Shown: positions 26,823 to 37,091, counted from the first letter of the stretch. The stretch: 64,000 nucleotides of DNA from Streptococcus sp. WB01_FAA12 (GCF_012843315.1 NZ_JABAEX010000001.1:1-64000); one strand, 5' to 3'. Notes: generated by a model not told the origin, from the letters alone. Made by a program: numbers and translations.

Positions 26823-27497
26823 ATGATAAAAATCTTATTAGTAGAAGATGACCTAGGTCTGTCAAACTCAGTATTTGACTTTTTAGATGATTTTGCAGAT
26901 GTCATGCAGGTCTTTGATGGAGAAGAAGGTCTCTACGAAGCTGAAAGTGGCGTCTATGACTTGATTTTGCTTGACCTGATGTTGCCTGAAAAAAATGGCT
27001 TCCAAGTTCTGAAAGAATTGCGCGAAAAAGGAATTACGACACCAGTCCTTATCATGACTGCCAAAGAAAGTTTGGATGACAAGGGACATGGTTTTGAGTT
27101 GGGAGCGGATGACTACCTCACCAAGCCTTTCTACCTAGAAGAACTCAAAATGCGGATCCAAGCCCTTCTCAAACGTTCAGGCAAGTTTAACGAAAATACC
27201 TTGACCTATGGGGATATTGTCGTCAACCTTTCAACGAATGAAGTGAAAGTGGAAGATACTCCTGTAGAACTACTCGGAAAAGAGTTTGAGTTATTGGTTT
27301 ACTTCCTTCAAAATCAAAATGTCATTCTTCCCAAGACACAAATTTTTGACCGTCTATGGGGATTTGATAGCGATACGACTATTTCCGTTGTAGAAGTCTA
27401 TGTCTCAAAAGTTCGTAAGAAATTGAAGGGAACAGCCTTTGCTGAAAATCTTCAAACCTTGCGTAGTGTCGGGTATATTTTAAAAGATGTTCAATAA
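26823..27497 (+). CDS. ciaR: Response regulator CiaR
   Basis: The OmpR-type DNA-binding regulator of the CiaRH system, which restrains competence and supports cell-wall stress tolerance. The 224-residue protein has an acidic pair at residues 9-10, the phospho-acceptor Asp51 ([10 protein letters not shown]), Lys101-type KPF in [13 protein letters not shown], and a C-terminal winged helix ([25 protein letters not shown]). GGAGGAG precedes the ATG. It overlaps ciaH by 11 bases. Confidence 0.97.
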   Translation: MIKILLVEDDLGLSNSVFDFLDDFADVMQVFDGEEGLYEAESGVYDLILLDLMLPEKNGFQVLKELREKGITTPVLIMTAKESLDDKGHGFELGADDYLTKPFYLEELKMRIQALLKRSGKFNENTLTYGDIVVNLSTNEVKVEDTPVELLGKEFELLVYFLQNQNVILPKTQIFDRLWGFDSDTTISVVEVYVSKVRKKLKGTAFAENLQTLRSVGYILKDVQ

Positions 27498-28824
27498 ATT
27501 AAAAAAAACATGGCATGCAGATGATTTTAGCTATTTCATTCGAAACTTCGGAGTTTTCACCCTGATCTTCTCTGCTATGACCTTGATTATCCTTCAGGTC
27601 ATGCACTCGAGTCTCTATACTTCTGTAGATGAAAAACTCCAAGCCCTTAGCACTAGCCCTCAGGTGGTTATCCAATTAGCCCTTAATCGGGCAACTGAAG
27701 AAGTCAAAGATATTCAACCAGCAACAGCGAATGCCAGCAAGGCTGAAATCAAGCCCAATGTCAGCTCCAATACGGAAGTCTTGCTCTTTGACAAGGATTT
27801 TAACCAACTCTTACTGGGGAACCGCTTTTTAGGCTTGGACAAGATCAAACTGGACAAGAAAGAGTTGAATCATATTCGGCAAATCCAAGTTGTCAATAGC
27901 TACGGTCAGGAAGAAACCTACCGGATGATCTTGATGGAAACAAATTCGTCCACTGTTTCAAGCAACGTCAAATATGCGGCGGTTTTAATCAATACCAGTC
28001 AGCTTGAGCAAATCAGCCAAAACCATGAGCATTTAATCGTAGTGGTCATGGCCAGTTTCTGGCTTCTGTCTTTAATTGCTAGTGTTTACCTTGCCCGTGT
28101 CAGTGTCAAACCCTTGCTGGAAAGTATGCAAAAGCAGAAGTCCTTTGTTGAAAATGCGAGTCACGAACTGAGAACACCTTTGGCTGTTTTACAAAATCGT
28201 TTAGAGAATCTCTTTCGAAAACCAGAAGCGACGATCATGGAATCCAGCGAAAGTATTGCTTCTAGCCTCGAAGAAGTTCGGAATATGCGTTTCCTTACAA
28301 CCAACCTTCTCAATTTAGCACGTCGAGATGATGGACTTAAGCCAGAAATAGCAGAAGTTTCTCCACAATTCTTTAAAACCACCTTTACCAACTATGAGTT
28401 AATTGCTTCTGAAAATGATCGAGTTTTTGACTATGAAAATCGGATTTATCGTCCCTTTATGACTGATCAGTTGCTCTTAAAACAACTCATGACCATCTTG
28501 TTTGATAATGCCATCAAGTATACCGAAGAAGATGGAAAAATTGAGTTTGTGGTTTATGCTACAGATCGCCACCTCTATCTAACAGTAGCGGATAATGGGA
28601 TTGGAATCTCAGCTGCTGACAAGAAGAAAATCTTTGACCGTTTTTACCGTGTAGACAAGGCGAGAACCCGTCAGAAAGGTGGCTTTGGCTTGGGACTTTC
28701 TTTGGCCAAGCAGATTGTTGATGCCTTACGAGGAACGATTAGCGTAAAAGATAACAAACCTAGAGGAACAATTTTTGAAGTTAAGATTGCCATCCAATCT
28801 CCTTCAAAACGTAAGAATAAATAA
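27487..28824 (+). CDS. ciaH: Sensor histidine kinase CiaH
   Basis: A 445-residue membrane kinase: helix at about 20-42, an extracytoplasmic sensor domain of about 140 residues, a second helix at about 180-203, the H box with His226 ([16 protein letters not shown]), and an HATPase domain with the N box DNAIKYT, G1 VADNGIGIS and G2 [12 protein letters not shown]. It phosphorylates CiaR. The sequence is uninterrupted and of normal length, so no loss-of-function lesion is evident. Confidence 0.97.
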   Translation: MFNKLKKTWHADDFSYFIRNFGVFTLIFSAMTLIILQVMHSSLYTSVDEKLQALSTSPQVVIQLALNRATEEVKDIQPATANASKAEIKPNVSSNTEVLLFDKDFNQLLLGNRFLGLDKIKLDKKELNHIRQIQVVNSYGQEETYRMILMETNSSTVSSNVKYAAVLINTSQLEQISQNHEHLIVVVMASFWLLSLIASVYLARVSVKPLLESMQKQKSFVENASHELRTPLAVLQNRLENLFRKPEATIMESSESIASSLEEVRNMRFLTTNLLNLARRDDGLKPEIAEVSPQFFKTTFTNYELIASENDRVFDYENRIYRPFMTDQLLLKQLMTILFDNAIKYTEEDGKIEFVVYATDRHLYLTVADNGIGISAADKKKIFDRFYRVDKARTRQKGGFGLGLSLAKQIVDALRGTISVKDNKPRGTIFEVKIAIQSPSKRKNK

Positions 28825-28852
28825 AAAAGACAGTTATATAACTGTCTTTTTT
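28823..28852 (+). terminator. Terminator of ciaRH
   Basis: AAAAAAGACAGTT-ata-TAACTGTCTTTTTT overlaps the ciaH stop and is symmetrical enough to work in both directions. Confidence 0.93.
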
Positions 28853-28866
28853 GATAACTAGAAAAG

Positions 28867-28888
28867 AGGTTGGTAGTAGTACCAACCT
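28867..28888. terminator. Second hairpin in the convergent ciaH/DUF3270 gap
   Basis: AGGTTGGTA-gtag-TACCAACCT directly abuts the stop of the minus-strand gene; on the minus strand it is followed by CTTTTC. Confidence 0.65.
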
Positions 28889-29173
28889 TTATTTTGAAAA
28901 TTTTCGTTTCATCATCTTTCGTTGAAGTTGTAAAAGTGCGAAGCTTGTCCCCATAGCAATAATAAATGATAAAGCTGTATTTAATTTTAAGGCTAAAAAG
29001 ATAAAGCTAAAAAGCACCATAAAAATACAAAAACAAGCAATATTTACAAAAAATAAAATCTCTTTTAGGTTAGGGCCGACTGGGGCTTCAGGTGTGTAAT
29101 CTTGGTAAAGCGGAGTTTGTTTCGATTCGGGAGCTTGTTCAAACTCATAAGCTTCTAATTTTCTTGCGGGCAT
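28889..29173 (-). CDS. DUF3270-like small membrane protein
   Basis: A 94-residue protein: a charged N-terminal 35 residues (MPARKLEAYEFEQAPES), then two hydrophobic segments (about 38-60 and 63-82) and a basic tail (LQRKMMKRKFSK). This matches a streptococcal DUF3270 protein that in pneumococcus lies next to ciaH. No function is known. RBS GGAGAG precedes the start on the minus strand. Confidence 0.78.
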   Translation of the reverse strand: MPARKLEAYEFEQAPESKQTPLYQDYTPEAPVGPNLKEILFFVNIACFCIFMVLFSFIFLALKLNTALSFIIAMGTSFALLQLQRKMMKRKFSK

Positions 29174-29557
29174 GATTCTCTCCTTAACAGTACCTAACTA
29201 TTTTATCATTTTTTATGCAGAGAATTGTTACAGAATGGTTACAAAACTACTAAAGTCTCTTATCATCTTCTAAGTCGCTCTTCTTGACACCCACTGGGGA
29301 AAGTGATAGCATGGATATTACACTTAAAACAGATGACCTAACCTTCTCTATTATAAATATACTGAGAAAGGAAAGGATAACTTATATAAATTGATAGCAA
29401 GCAAGGGCTTTTCCTAAGATGATTTGTTGAGTTGCTACCGTGATTCATTTTAAAAGAATAGGTAGGAGTTGTTTTGAATGGATGGAAGGACAGAAATTCT
29501 GTCTATTGGATTGGGTGGCCTTCTTGCTACCTCTGGGAAACGCTAAAGGAGATAGGC
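29174..29557 (+). other. 384-base intergenic region with a promoter and a palindrome
   Basis: It holds a candidate promoter (TTGACA at 29284-29289, 17 bases, TAGCAT), AT-rich sequence, and a perfect 7+1+7 palindrome GACAGAA-a-TTCTGTC at 29489-29503. A TTG-led frame (29474) extends the permease by 28 codons, but AAAGGAGAT before ATG 29558 marks the real start. I see no separate gene here. Confidence 0.5.
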
Positions 29558-30613
29558 ATGTATCTTGCTATCAAAGAAATAGTACGAAATAAACTTCGAT
29601 ATAGTTTGATTCTAACTACCATTTTTCTTATCGCTTTCATGGTCTTTTTTATGACCAGTTTAGCTCTTGGTCTTGTGCGAAACAACCGAGCCGCTATTGA
29701 TAACTGGCAAGCGACGGGTGTGGTTTTATCTGACTACGCAAATGATAATTTGACGGCATCTTTTATTCCTGAAAAGGACTATAAGGATAAGAGTTCTGAA
29801 GAGGCTGCTCCATTGGGCTATATGTTTGCTGTAACCAATCTAGTCGATGGTAGTGAAAAGGTCAATGTTTCCATTTTTGCTCAAGACTGGGACGCTTTTA
29901 TCTCACCTAGTTTGACGGAGGGGCGTTATCCTGAAGGAGATGATGAGGTTGTCGTGGATCAGTCTTTTGAGAACTATGGGATTAAGCTAGGCGATGCCAT
30001 TCAGCTCAATGGAAGCGAGGTAAGTTACAAGATTGTAGGCCTGACTCAAGGAAATAAATTTTTCACTGAGCCTGTTGTCTTTACGAGTCTGACGACTTAT
30101 TGGACCTTACAAGGAACCTTGAAAGCCAACCGTTCCATCTCTGCCTTGGTATTGAAAAATGATATAGAAGTGACTGGTGATGGACTGAAACAGATTTCCA
30201 TCCCAAAAATGATTTCGAAAATTCCTGGTTACACACCTCAGGTTAATGTATTTTCAGGGATGATTCTTGCTATGATTGTTATCACAGGCTTGATTGTGGG
30301 GATTTTTGTTTATATCATTACCATCCAAAAACTTGGACTTTATGGAATAATGCGAGCTCAAGGAATACAGATCAAAACCATTGTATGGTCTCTTTTCTGT
30401 CAAATCTTTCTCCTAGCTGGTATGGGGATTGCTCTAGCCTTGCTGGCAATCGGAGGAGTGATTTTGGTTTTACCAGCTACCTTCTTTTTCTACCCAAGCT
30501 GGATAGCCTACTCTGTCCTAAGCTTGGTAATTTGCTTGATGGCCCTTCTAGGTGGTGTCATTTCACTTCCACGCTTGCTAAAGGTGGACCCGATTACTGC
30601 AATTGCAGAATGA
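29558..30613 (+). CDS. MacB/FtsX-type ABC transporter permease
   Basis: A 351-residue permease: one helix near the N-terminus (about 18-40), a large extracytoplasmic domain (about 45-230) and three C-terminal helices (about 237-340), the FtsX/MacB layout of the type VII ABC superfamily. These export peptides or lipoproteins or work as mechanotransducers rather than classical pores. ATG 29558 follows AAAGGAG. It pairs with the ATPase 13 bases downstream. No membrane-fusion (HlyD-like) partner is next to it. Confidence 0.88.
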   Translation: MYLAIKEIVRNKLRYSLILTTIFLIAFMVFFMTSLALGLVRNNRAAIDNWQATGVVLSDYANDNLTASFIPEKDYKDKSSEEAAPLGYMFAVTNLVDGSEKVNVSIFAQDWDAFISPSLTEGRYPEGDDEVVVDQSFENYGIKLGDAIQLNGSEVSYKIVGLTQGNKFFTEPVVFTSLTTYWTLQGTLKANRSISALVLKNDIEVTGDGLKQISIPKMISKIPGYTPQVNVFSGMILAMIVITGLIVGIFVYIITIQKLGLYGIMRAQGIQIKTIVWSLFCQIFLLAGMGIALALLAIGGVILVLPATFFFYPSWIAYSVLSLVICLMALLGGVISLPRLLKVDPITAIAE

Positions 30614-30626
30614 TAAGGAGAATAGT

Positions 30627-31307
30627 ATGACAGCATTGATTGAAATGAATCAAGTGACAAAAACCTACGGGGAAGGAAAGATGAAAGTCGTTGCCCTGCA
30701 TGAGACGAATTTTCAGCTAAATGCGGGAGAGTTCGTAGCTATCGTTGGGCCTTCTGGCTCTGGCAAGACAACCTTTCTAACAACTCTAGGACAACTACAG
30801 GAAGCATCGAGTGGAAAGATTTTGGTAAAGGGGAAGGAAACAGGCAGTTTGACGGAGAAGGAAAAAACAGATCTCCGTTTTAGAGAGTTTGGTTTCATTC
30901 TCCAGGCTTCAAACCTAATTCCTTTTCTAACAGTCAAGGAACAGCTGGATTTGATTGACAGATTGGATAAGGGAAAAAATAGTAAAAGTGACCGAAAAGA
31001 GCTGTTTGACTTGTTGGATTTGGCAAAAGTACAAGATCATTATCCCAAGGATTTATCAGGTGGCGAACGTCAACGTGCGGCCATTGCTAGAGCGCTCTAT
31101 AACAATCCAAGTATCGTTCTTGCAGATGAGCCGACAGCCAGTCTAGACACTGAGCGTGCCTACCAAGTAACGGAGATGCTGGCTGCCATTGCCCATGAAC
31201 AAGGTAGAGGAGTTGTTATGATTACGCATGATACTCGTCTTCTTGATAAGGTCGACCGTATCTATGTTATGAACGATGGCCACCTAGTTGAAGAAACACA
31301 TGCATAA
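30627..31307 (+). CDS. MacB/LolD-type ABC ATP-binding protein
   Basis: A 226-residue ATPase: Walker A GPSGSGKTT near residue 42, Q-loop LQASNL, signature LSGGERQRAAIARAL near 143, Walker B VLADEPTASLD near 166, H-loop MITHD. The LolD/MacB subfamily signature LxxAGNL-like ASNLIPFLTV fits the permease type. ATG 30627 follows AAGGAG; the codon at 30603 is inside the permease gene. The two genes make a complete exporter core. Confidence 0.92.
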   Translation: MTALIEMNQVTKTYGEGKMKVVALHETNFQLNAGEFVAIVGPSGSGKTTFLTTLGQLQEASSGKILVKGKETGSLTEKEKTDLRFREFGFILQASNLIPFLTVKEQLDLIDRLDKGKNSKSDRKELFDLLDLAKVQDHYPKDLSGGERQRAAIARALYNNPSIVLADEPTASLDTERAYQVTEMLAAIAHEQGRGVVMITHDTRLLDKVDRIYVMNDGHLVEETHA

Positions 31308-31312
31308 AATAG

Positions 31313-31344
31313 AGTGAATGGTACAAGTTACTGTTCACTTTTTT
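31313..31344 (+). terminator. Terminator after the MacB-type exporter
   Basis: AGTGAA and TTCACT close an imperfectly paired loop and are followed by TTTTTT. Confidence 0.75.
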
Positions 31345-31416
31345 GATTGGAAACTTTAAAAAAGAGTTTGACTTTTTATAAAACTCCTAGTATTCATAGC
31401 TGATTTTTGAGAAATG

Positions 31417-31425
31417 TGGTATAAT
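31417..31425 (+). promoter_or_regulatory. Extended -10 promoter of the U32 gene
   Basis: TGGTATAAT, about 8 bases before the ATG, so the transcript would be leaderless or nearly so unless translation begins with this short leader. Confidence 0.55.
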
Positions 31426-31432
31426 TTTTCTT

Positions 31433-32362
31433 ATGGAAAAGATTATCATTACAGCAACTGCTGAAAGTATTGAACAAGTTGAACAACTACTCGAAGCTGG
31501 CGTAGACCGTATCTATGTCGGTGAGAAAGATTTTGGCCTTCGTCTGCCAACGACCTTTAGTTATGAAGAGTTGCGCACCATCGCTAAGCTGGTTCATGAT
31601 GCGGGTAAGGAATTGATCGTTGCAGTCAACGCCCTCATGCACCAAGATATGATGGACCGTATCAAGCCCTTCCTAGACTTCTTGGAAGAAATCAAGACAG
31701 ACTATATTACAGTAGGAGATGCGGGTGTTTTTTATGTGGTCAACCGTGATGGCTATTCCTTCAAGACTATCTACGATGCTTCAACTATGGTGACAAGCAG
31801 TCGTCAGATTAACTTCTGGGGCCAAAAGGCTGGCGCATCTGAGGCGGTTTTGGCGCGTGAAATTCCATCTGCTGAACTCTTCAAGATGTCCGAGATTTTG
31901 GAAATTCCGGCTGAAGTGTTGGTTTACGGAGCTAGCGTCATTCACCATTCTAAGCGTCCGCTCTTGCAAAACTACTATAACTTTACACATATTGATGATG
32001 AAAAGACGCGTAAACGGGACCTTTTCTTGGCAGAACCAAGTGACCCAGAGAGCCATTATTCCATCTTTGAAGATAATCATGGTACCCATATCTTTGCCAA
32101 CAATGACCTTGATTTGATGACCAAATTGACTGAGTTGGTGGAGCATGGTTTCACCCATTGGAAACTAGAAGGGCTCTACACTCCTGGTCAGAACTTTATT
32201 GAGATTGCTAAACTCTTTATTCAAGCTCGCGGTTTGATTCAAGAGGGCAAATTCAGCCATGATCAAGCCTTCTTGCTAGACGAAGAAGTGCGCAAGCTCC
32301 ATCCCAAAAATCGTTTCCTTGATACAGGATTTTATGACTACGATCCTGATATGGTTAAATAG
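31433..32362 (+). CDS. Peptidase U32 family protein
   Basis: A 309-residue U32 protein: MEKIIITATAESIEQVEQLLEAGVDRIYVGEKDFGLR at the N-terminus and the barrel elements VGDAGVFYVV, DASTMVTSSRQINFWGQKGAS-like and VYGASVIHHSKRPLLQNYY. Some U32 members (RlhA, TrhP) hydroxylate RNA with Fe-S support, so peptidase activity should not be assumed. The usual second U32 gene is not adjacent here. The promoter is very close to the start codon. Confidence 0.85.
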   Translation: MEKIIITATAESIEQVEQLLEAGVDRIYVGEKDFGLRLPTTFSYEELRTIAKLVHDAGKELIVAVNALMHQDMMDRIKPFLDFLEEIKTDYITVGDAGVFYVVNRDGYSFKTIYDASTMVTSSRQINFWGQKAGASEAVLAREIPSAELFKMSEILEIPAEVLVYGASVIHHSKRPLLQNYYNFTHIDDEKTRKRDLFLAEPSDPESHYSIFEDNHGTHIFANNDLDLMTKLTELVEHGFTHWKLEGLYTPGQNFIEIAKLFIQARGLIQEGKFSHDQAFLLDEEVRKLHPKNRFLDTGFYDYDPDMVK

Positions 32363-32368
32363 GACACG

Positions 32369-32398
32369 AAAACCCGAAATAAAAATGTTCGGGTTTTT
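32369..32398 (+). terminator. Terminator after the U32 gene
   Basis: AAAACCCGAA and TTCGGGTTTTT pair across a 9-base loop. Confidence 0.92.
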
Positions 32399-32429
32399 CA
32401 AGTGTATTCATGAAATAAAAACGGATACA

Positions 32430-32438
32430 TGTTATAAT
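32430..32438 (+). promoter_or_regulatory. Extended -10 promoter of the rpiA-deoB-punA operon
   Basis: TGTTATAAT (TGn plus TATAAT), 30 bases before rpiA. Confidence 0.65.
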
Positions 32439-32467
32439 AAAAGTAGCTCTTTAATGGAGGTATTTAA

Positions 32468-33151
32468 GTGGAGAATCTGAAAAAGATGGCAGGTATCAAG
32501 GCTGCTGAGTTTGTCAAGGATGGCATGGTTGTCGGACTCGGTACTGGATCAACTGCCTACTATTTCGTAGAAGAAATCGGTCGTCGGATTAAGGAAGAAG
32601 GTTTGCAGATTACTGCTGTAACGACTTCCGGTGTGACCAGTAAACAGGCTGAAGATCTTAACATCCCGCTCAAGTCGATTGATCAAGTGGACTTTGTCGA
32701 TGTGACAGTCGATGGAGCGGATGAAGTAGATAGCCAGTTTAATGGGATCAAAGGTGGTGGTGGTGCCCTTCTCATGGAGAAGGTTGTAGCGACACCATCA
32801 AAAGAATACATTTGGGTGGTGGATGAAAGCAAACTGGTAGAAAAACTAGGTGCTTTTAAATTGCCTGTGGAAGTCGTTCAGTATGGTGCAGAACAGGTCT
32901 TTCGTCGGTTTGAGCGAGCTGGCTACAAGCCAAGTTTCCGTGAAAAAGACGACCAACGTTTTGTGACCGATATGCAGAACTTTATCATTGACCTAGCCTT
33001 GGATGTCATTGAAGATCCGATTGCCTTCGGGCAAGAATTGGACCATATCGTTGGTGTCGTAGAGCATGGCTTGTTCAACCAAATGGTGGATAAGGTCATC
33101 GTTGCTGGACGAGACGGGGTTCAGATTTTAACTTCAACAAAAGCAAGATAA
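32468..33151 (+). CDS. rpiA: Ribose-5-phosphate isomerase A
   Basis: Interconverts ribose-5-phosphate and ribulose-5-phosphate, linking nucleoside salvage to the pentose phosphate pathway. The 227-residue protein has [17 protein letters not shown] (about 23-39, phosphate loop), TVDGADEVD (near 80, catalytic Asp), KGGGGAL and DESK. The start is GTG 32468 behind TGGAGGT. It leads the deoB/punA genes, so pentose phosphates from nucleosides can enter sugar metabolism. Confidence 0.96.
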   Translation: MENLKKMAGIKAAEFVKDGMVVGLGTGSTAYYFVEEIGRRIKEEGLQITAVTTSGVTSKQAEDLNIPLKSIDQVDFVDVTVDGADEVDSQFNGIKGGGGALLMEKVVATPSKEYIWVVDESKLVEKLGAFKLPVEVVQYGAEQVFRRFERAGYKPSFREKDDQRFVTDMQNFIIDLALDVIEDPIAFGQELDHIVGVVEHGLFNQMVDKVIVAGRDGVQILTSTKAR

Positions 33152-33174
33152 CTAAGATAGTAAGGAGACAGACT

Positions 33175-34386
33175 ATGTCAAAATTTAATCGTATTCACTT
33201 GGTGGTACTGGATTCTGTGGGAATCGGTGCTGCACCAGATGCCAATAACTTTGTCAATGCAGGAGTTCCAGATGGAGCTTCTGACACACTGGGACACATT
33301 TCAAAAACAGTTGGTTTGAATGTGCCAAACATGGCTAAAATCGGTCTAGGAAATATTCCTCGCGAAACGCCTCTGAAGACTGTACCAGCTGAAAGCAATC
33401 CAACAGGATATGTGACAAAATTGGAAGAAGTATCTCTTGGTAAGGATACCATGACGGGACACTGGGAAATTATGGGCCTTAACATTACAGAACCTTTCGA
33501 TACTTTCTGGAATGGATTCCCAGAAGAAATCTTGACAAAAATCGAAGAATTTTCAGGACGCAAGGTTATTCGTGAAGCCAACAAACCTTACTCAGGAACA
33601 GCTGTTATCGACGATTTTGGACCACGTCAGATGGAAACTGGGGAGTTGATTATCTATACTTCAGCTGACCCTGTTTTGCAGATTGCTGCCCACGAAGATA
33701 TCATTCCTTTGGATGAATTGTACCGTATCTGTGAATACGCGCGTTCGATTACCCTTGAGCGTCCTGCTCTTCTAGGTCGTATCATTGCCCGTCCTTATGT
33801 GGGTGAGCCAGGTAACTTCACTCGTACGGCAAATCGTCGTGACTTGGCCGTTTCTCCATTTGCACCAACTGTTTTGGATAAATTGAACGAAGCTGGTATC
33901 GATACTTACGCTGTTGGTAAAATCAACGATATCTTTAACGGTGCAGGAATCAATCATGACATGGGTCATAACAAGTCAAACAGCCACGGAATTGATACAT
34001 TATTGAAGACTATGGGTCTTGCTGAGTTTGAAAAAGGATTCTCCTTCACAAACTTGGTTGACTTTGATGCCCTTTACGGCCACCGCCGCAATGCTCATGG
34101 TTACCGTGATTGCTTGCATGAGTTTGATGAACGCTTGCCTGAAATTATCGCCGCCATGAGAGAAAATGACCTTCTTTTGATTACTGCGGACCATGGAAAT
34201 GACCCAACCTATGCAGGAACAGACCACACTCGTGAATACATTCCACTTTTGGCTTACAGTCCTGCCTTTAAAGGAAATGGTGTCATTCCAGTTGGACATT
34301 TTGCAGATATCTCAGCAACAGTTGCGGATAACTTTGGTGTTGAAACAGCCATGATTGGGGAAAGTTTCTTAGATAAATTGGTATAA
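33175..34386 (+). CDS. deoB: Phosphopentomutase
   Basis: Converts (deoxy)ribose-1-phosphate to the 5-phosphate. The 403-residue alkaline-phosphatase-superfamily enzyme has metal-binding [12 protein letters not shown] (about 11-22), the phospho-acceptor Thr in [15 protein letters not shown], and the C-terminal metal motifs [15 protein letters not shown] and [18 protein letters not shown] precedes the ATG. It feeds on the product of PunA/DeoD. Confidence 0.97.
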   Translation: MSKFNRIHLVVLDSVGIGAAPDANNFVNAGVPDGASDTLGHISKTVGLNVPNMAKIGLGNIPRETPLKTVPAESNPTGYVTKLEEVSLGKDTMTGHWEIMGLNITEPFDTFWNGFPEEILTKIEEFSGRKVIREANKPYSGTAVIDDFGPRQMETGELIIYTSADPVLQIAAHEDIIPLDELYRICEYARSITLERPALLGRIIARPYVGEPGNFTRTANRRDLAVSPFAPTVLDKLNEAGIDTYAVGKINDIFNGAGINHDMGHNKSNSHGIDTLLKTMGLAEFEKGFSFTNLVDFDALYGHRRNAHGYRDCLHEFDERLPEIIAAMRENDLLLITADHGNDPTYAGTDHTREYIPLLAYSPAFKGNGVIPVGHFADISATVADNFGVETAMIGESFLDKLV

Positions 34387-34387
34387 G

Positions 34388-34948
34388 ATGACGAGATATG
34401 CTTTACTTGTTCGGGGCATTAATGTCGGTGGGAAAAATAAGGTTGTCATGGCGCAACTTCGTCAAGAACTGACAGAGTTGGGACTGGAAAAAGTTGAAAC
34501 CTACATCAACAGTGGCAACATTTTCTTTACTTCGACCGCTCCCAAAGCCCGATTGGTTGAAAAGTTGAAAGCTTTCTTTGAAGTCCATTATCCATTTATT
34601 CAGAGTTTTTCTTTACTGAGTCTAGAGGACTTTGAGGCGGAACTTGACAATCTACCAGGTTGGTGGAATGAATACTTGGCACGAAAAGACGTCCTCTTTT
34701 ATACTGAGGGCTTGGATGTGGATCAAGTCATTGAGAAAGTGGATAGTTTGGAACTGGAAGATGAAGTCATTCATTTTGGGAAAATTGGGATTTTCTGGGG
34801 GAAATTTTCTGAAGAATCTTACTATGCAACTGCCTATCACAAGTACTTACTAAAGATGCCTTTTTATCGCAACATCACCATTCGCAATGCTAAAACTTTT
34901 GACAAAATCGGTCAAATGCTAAAAAATAATAAAGGAGACACACAATGA
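34388..34948 (+). CDS. DUF1697 protein
   Basis: A 186-residue protein starting RYALLVRGINVGGKNKVVMAQLRQELTELG with the following YINSGNIFFTS block, the DUF1697 signature. No biochemical function is established for the family. It is inside the nucleoside operon: the start is 1 base after the deoB stop, and its stop overlaps the punA start (ATGA). Being conserved in the operon hints at a role linked to nucleosides, but this is inference. Confidence 0.88.
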   Translation: MTRYALLVRGINVGGKNKVVMAQLRQELTELGLEKVETYINSGNIFFTSTAPKARLVEKLKAFFEVHYPFIQSFSLLSLEDFEAELDNLPGWWNEYLARKDVLFYTEGLDVDQVIEKVDSLELEDEVIHFGKIGIFWGKFSEESYYATAYHKYLLKMPFYRNITIRNAKTFDKIGQMLKNNKGDTQ

Positions 34949-35754
34949 CATTTTTAGATAAAATCAATGAAACAGCTGCTTTCTTGAAAGAAAAGGGTAT
35001 CCAAGTACCTGAGTTCGGTCTAATCCTTGGATCAGGTCTGGGAGAACTTGCAGAAGAAATCGAAAATCCAGTTGTAGTAGACTATGCAGACATTCCAGAC
35101 TGGGGTCGTTCGACAGTAGTCGGTCACGCTGGGAAATTGGTATATGGTGACCTTGCAGGGCGCAAGGTCTTGGCTCTTCAAGGTCGTTTCCATTTCTACG
35201 AAGGAAATCCTCTCGAAATCGTGACTTTCCCAGTACGTGTGATGAAAGTTCTCGGATGTGAAGGTGTCATTGTAACCAATGCAGCTGGAGGTATTGGATT
35301 TGGTCCTGGTACCTTGATGGCTATCTCAGACCATATCAACATGACGGGGCAAAACCCATTGATGGGTGAAAACTTGGATGACTTTGGTCCACGTTTCCCA
35401 GATATGTCTAAAGCCTACACACCAGAATACCGTGCAACTGCCCATGAAGTGGCTAAAAAACTTGGTATCAAGCTTGATGAAGGTGTCTATATTGGTGTAA
35501 CAGGTCCGACTTATGAAACCCCAGCAGAGATTCGTGCTTATAAGACATTGGGAGCAGATGCAGTTGGTATGTCTACAGTTCCTGAAGTTATTGTTGCGGC
35601 TCACTCAGGTTTGAAAGTTCTCGGTATTTCATGTATTACTAACCATGCTGCTGGTTTCCAAGAAGAACTCAACCACGAAGAAGTTGTGGAAGTAACAGAA
35701 CGTGTTAAAGGCGACTTCAAAGGCTTGCTTAAAGCGATTCTTGCTGAATTGTAA
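34945..35754 (+). CDS. punA: Purine nucleoside phosphorylase, trimeric type
   Basis: Splits inosine and guanosine with phosphate into base and ribose-1-phosphate. The 269-residue protein shows the trimeric class pattern: GLILGSGLGELA (about 26-37, phosphate loop), VVGHAGKLVYG, RFHFYEGN, TNAAGG and GPTYETPAEIRAY. It differs from the hexameric DeoD downstream, so the locus holds both PNP classes. AAAGGAGA precedes the ATG. Confidence 0.95.
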   Translation: MTFLDKINETAAFLKEKGIQVPEFGLILGSGLGELAEEIENPVVVDYADIPDWGRSTVVGHAGKLVYGDLAGRKVLALQGRFHFYEGNPLEIVTFPVRVMKVLGCEGVIVTNAAGGIGFGPGTLMAISDHINMTGQNPLMGENLDDFGPRFPDMSKAYTPEYRATAHEVAKKLGIKLDEGVYIGVTGPTYETPAEIRAYKTLGADAVGMSTVPEVIVAAHSGLKVLGISCITNHAAGFQEELNHEEVVEVTERVKGDFKGLLKAILAEL

Positions 35755-35756
35755 TC

Positions 35757-37040
35757 ATGTTAATAGAATTGAGGAGTATTTTTCGAAAAATCCCTTATAA
35801 TTTTAGATTATTCGTAGCAGTGATTCTGCAAGGAATAGTTTCGGGTTTATCTGGTATATTTCTCCATTATCTTTTAGAGATGGTGGAGGGGCTAGCTTTT
35901 GGTCAGTCAGAGCATCATAGTGGATTTTTGACAGATGGAGTTTCCTCCTCACGGATAGGACTAAGTTTAATAATCGTGGGTCTTAGCTCGTCCTTAGTCT
36001 GGTACTTCTTGCAAAAAGGGTCGAAGATTTATTCCATCAAAGCTCAGATGAAGGATGAGACTTCACAATACAAGCTTCATTTTTTAAGACAGCTATTTCA
36101 TTCAATTTGGCAGATTCTTGCAGTTGGAGGGGGAGCACCTATTGGCAAAGAAGCTGCGCCACGAGAGATTGGAACTCTATTTGCAGGGCCAATTGGAAAA
36201 ATATGTATACTGTCTATGAAGGATCGCATCTTTCTCCTTGCTTGTGGTGCTGGTGCTGGTTTAGCGGCTGTCTATCAGGTTCCATTAACAAGTGTTTTCT
36301 TCGTTTTTGAGACTTTAGGAATTACTCTATCTATCAAGCGATTTGTCTTAGTCGGTTTGACTACCTATGTGTCAACCTATACAGCAGGATTGGTTATTTC
36401 AGATCATGCTCTCTACCAGATTCCAGCTATTGCATGGTCATTAAAGGAAGTGTGGTTTGCCCCTTTATTACTTCTCTTCTTAACCCCCCTAGCTTGGCTT
36501 TTTGGTCGTTTAAGTAAAGAAGTGTCTTTAAACAGGATAAAAGATAAACGAATACTTCTCACATTGCCCTCAGCTTTTCTTTTTCTTGTTGGTCTGGCAA
36601 TTTACTTTCCGCATCTACTTGGCAATGGACGCATGATGGCTCAGGAAATTTTAAATGGTAGCAGTGGTCAAACAGTGCTTCTCATGTTTTTCCTAAAAGC
36701 AGTGGTCGTTCTTATTATACTTTGGGCAGGGGCCTATGGTGGTACTCTTACGCCATCTTTTGCCTTGGGGATGGCTGGAGCTGCTCTCTTGAGCATGATT
36801 CTAGGTTTGGACAGTCAGCCAACCGTTTTACTTTTGGGATCTGTTTGCTTTTTATCTGTGACCTTGAGGGCGCCCATTTCTGCAACCGGATTAGTTATAG
36901 GTTTCACTGGGCTAGGTATAGATTCTCTTCCGTATCTCTTAGTAACTGCTTTCCTGGCTTATGGTTTTGCAAAAGTGTTAGATCGTTTTCCTTGGGCTAG
37001 CATACTGTGTAAGATGTCAAAGAATAAAGTAATTAGGTAG
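35757..37040 (+). CDS. ClC-family chloride channel/antiporter
   Basis: A 427-residue polytopic protein of the ClC fold. The ion-path segment GGGAPIGKEAAPREIG (about 123-138) corresponds to the G-K/R-E-G-P gate with its glutamate kept but the following residues altered; GAGAGLAAVYQVPL and the C-terminal GAYGGTLTPSFALG are the other ClC blocks. No GNNxI-type filter of fluoride exporters is seen, so Cl-/H+ exchange is more likely. It lies 2 bases after punA, so it is probably in the nucleoside operon. No C-terminal CBS domains. Confidence 0.85.
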   Translation: MLIELRSIFRKIPYNFRLFVAVILQGIVSGLSGIFLHYLLEMVEGLAFGQSEHHSGFLTDGVSSSRIGLSLIIVGLSSSLVWYFLQKGSKIYSIKAQMKDETSQYKLHFLRQLFHSIWQILAVGGGAPIGKEAAPREIGTLFAGPIGKICILSMKDRIFLLACGAGAGLAAVYQVPLTSVFFVFETLGITLSIKRFVLVGLTTYVSTYTAGLVISDHALYQIPAIAWSLKEVWFAPLLLLFLTPLAWLFGRLSKEVSLNRIKDKRILLTLPSAFLFLVGLAIYFPHLLGNGRMMAQEILNGSSGQTVLLMFFLKAVVVLIILWAGAYGGTLTPSFALGMAGAALLSMILGLDSQPTVLLLGSVCFLSVTLRAPISATGLVIGFTGLGIDSLPYLLVTAFLAYGFAKVLDRFPWASILCKMSKNKVIR

Positions 37041-37091
37041 GAAATGCCCGTTTCTTCTAATCAAGGATTTATCTTAAAAGATTAAAAACTA

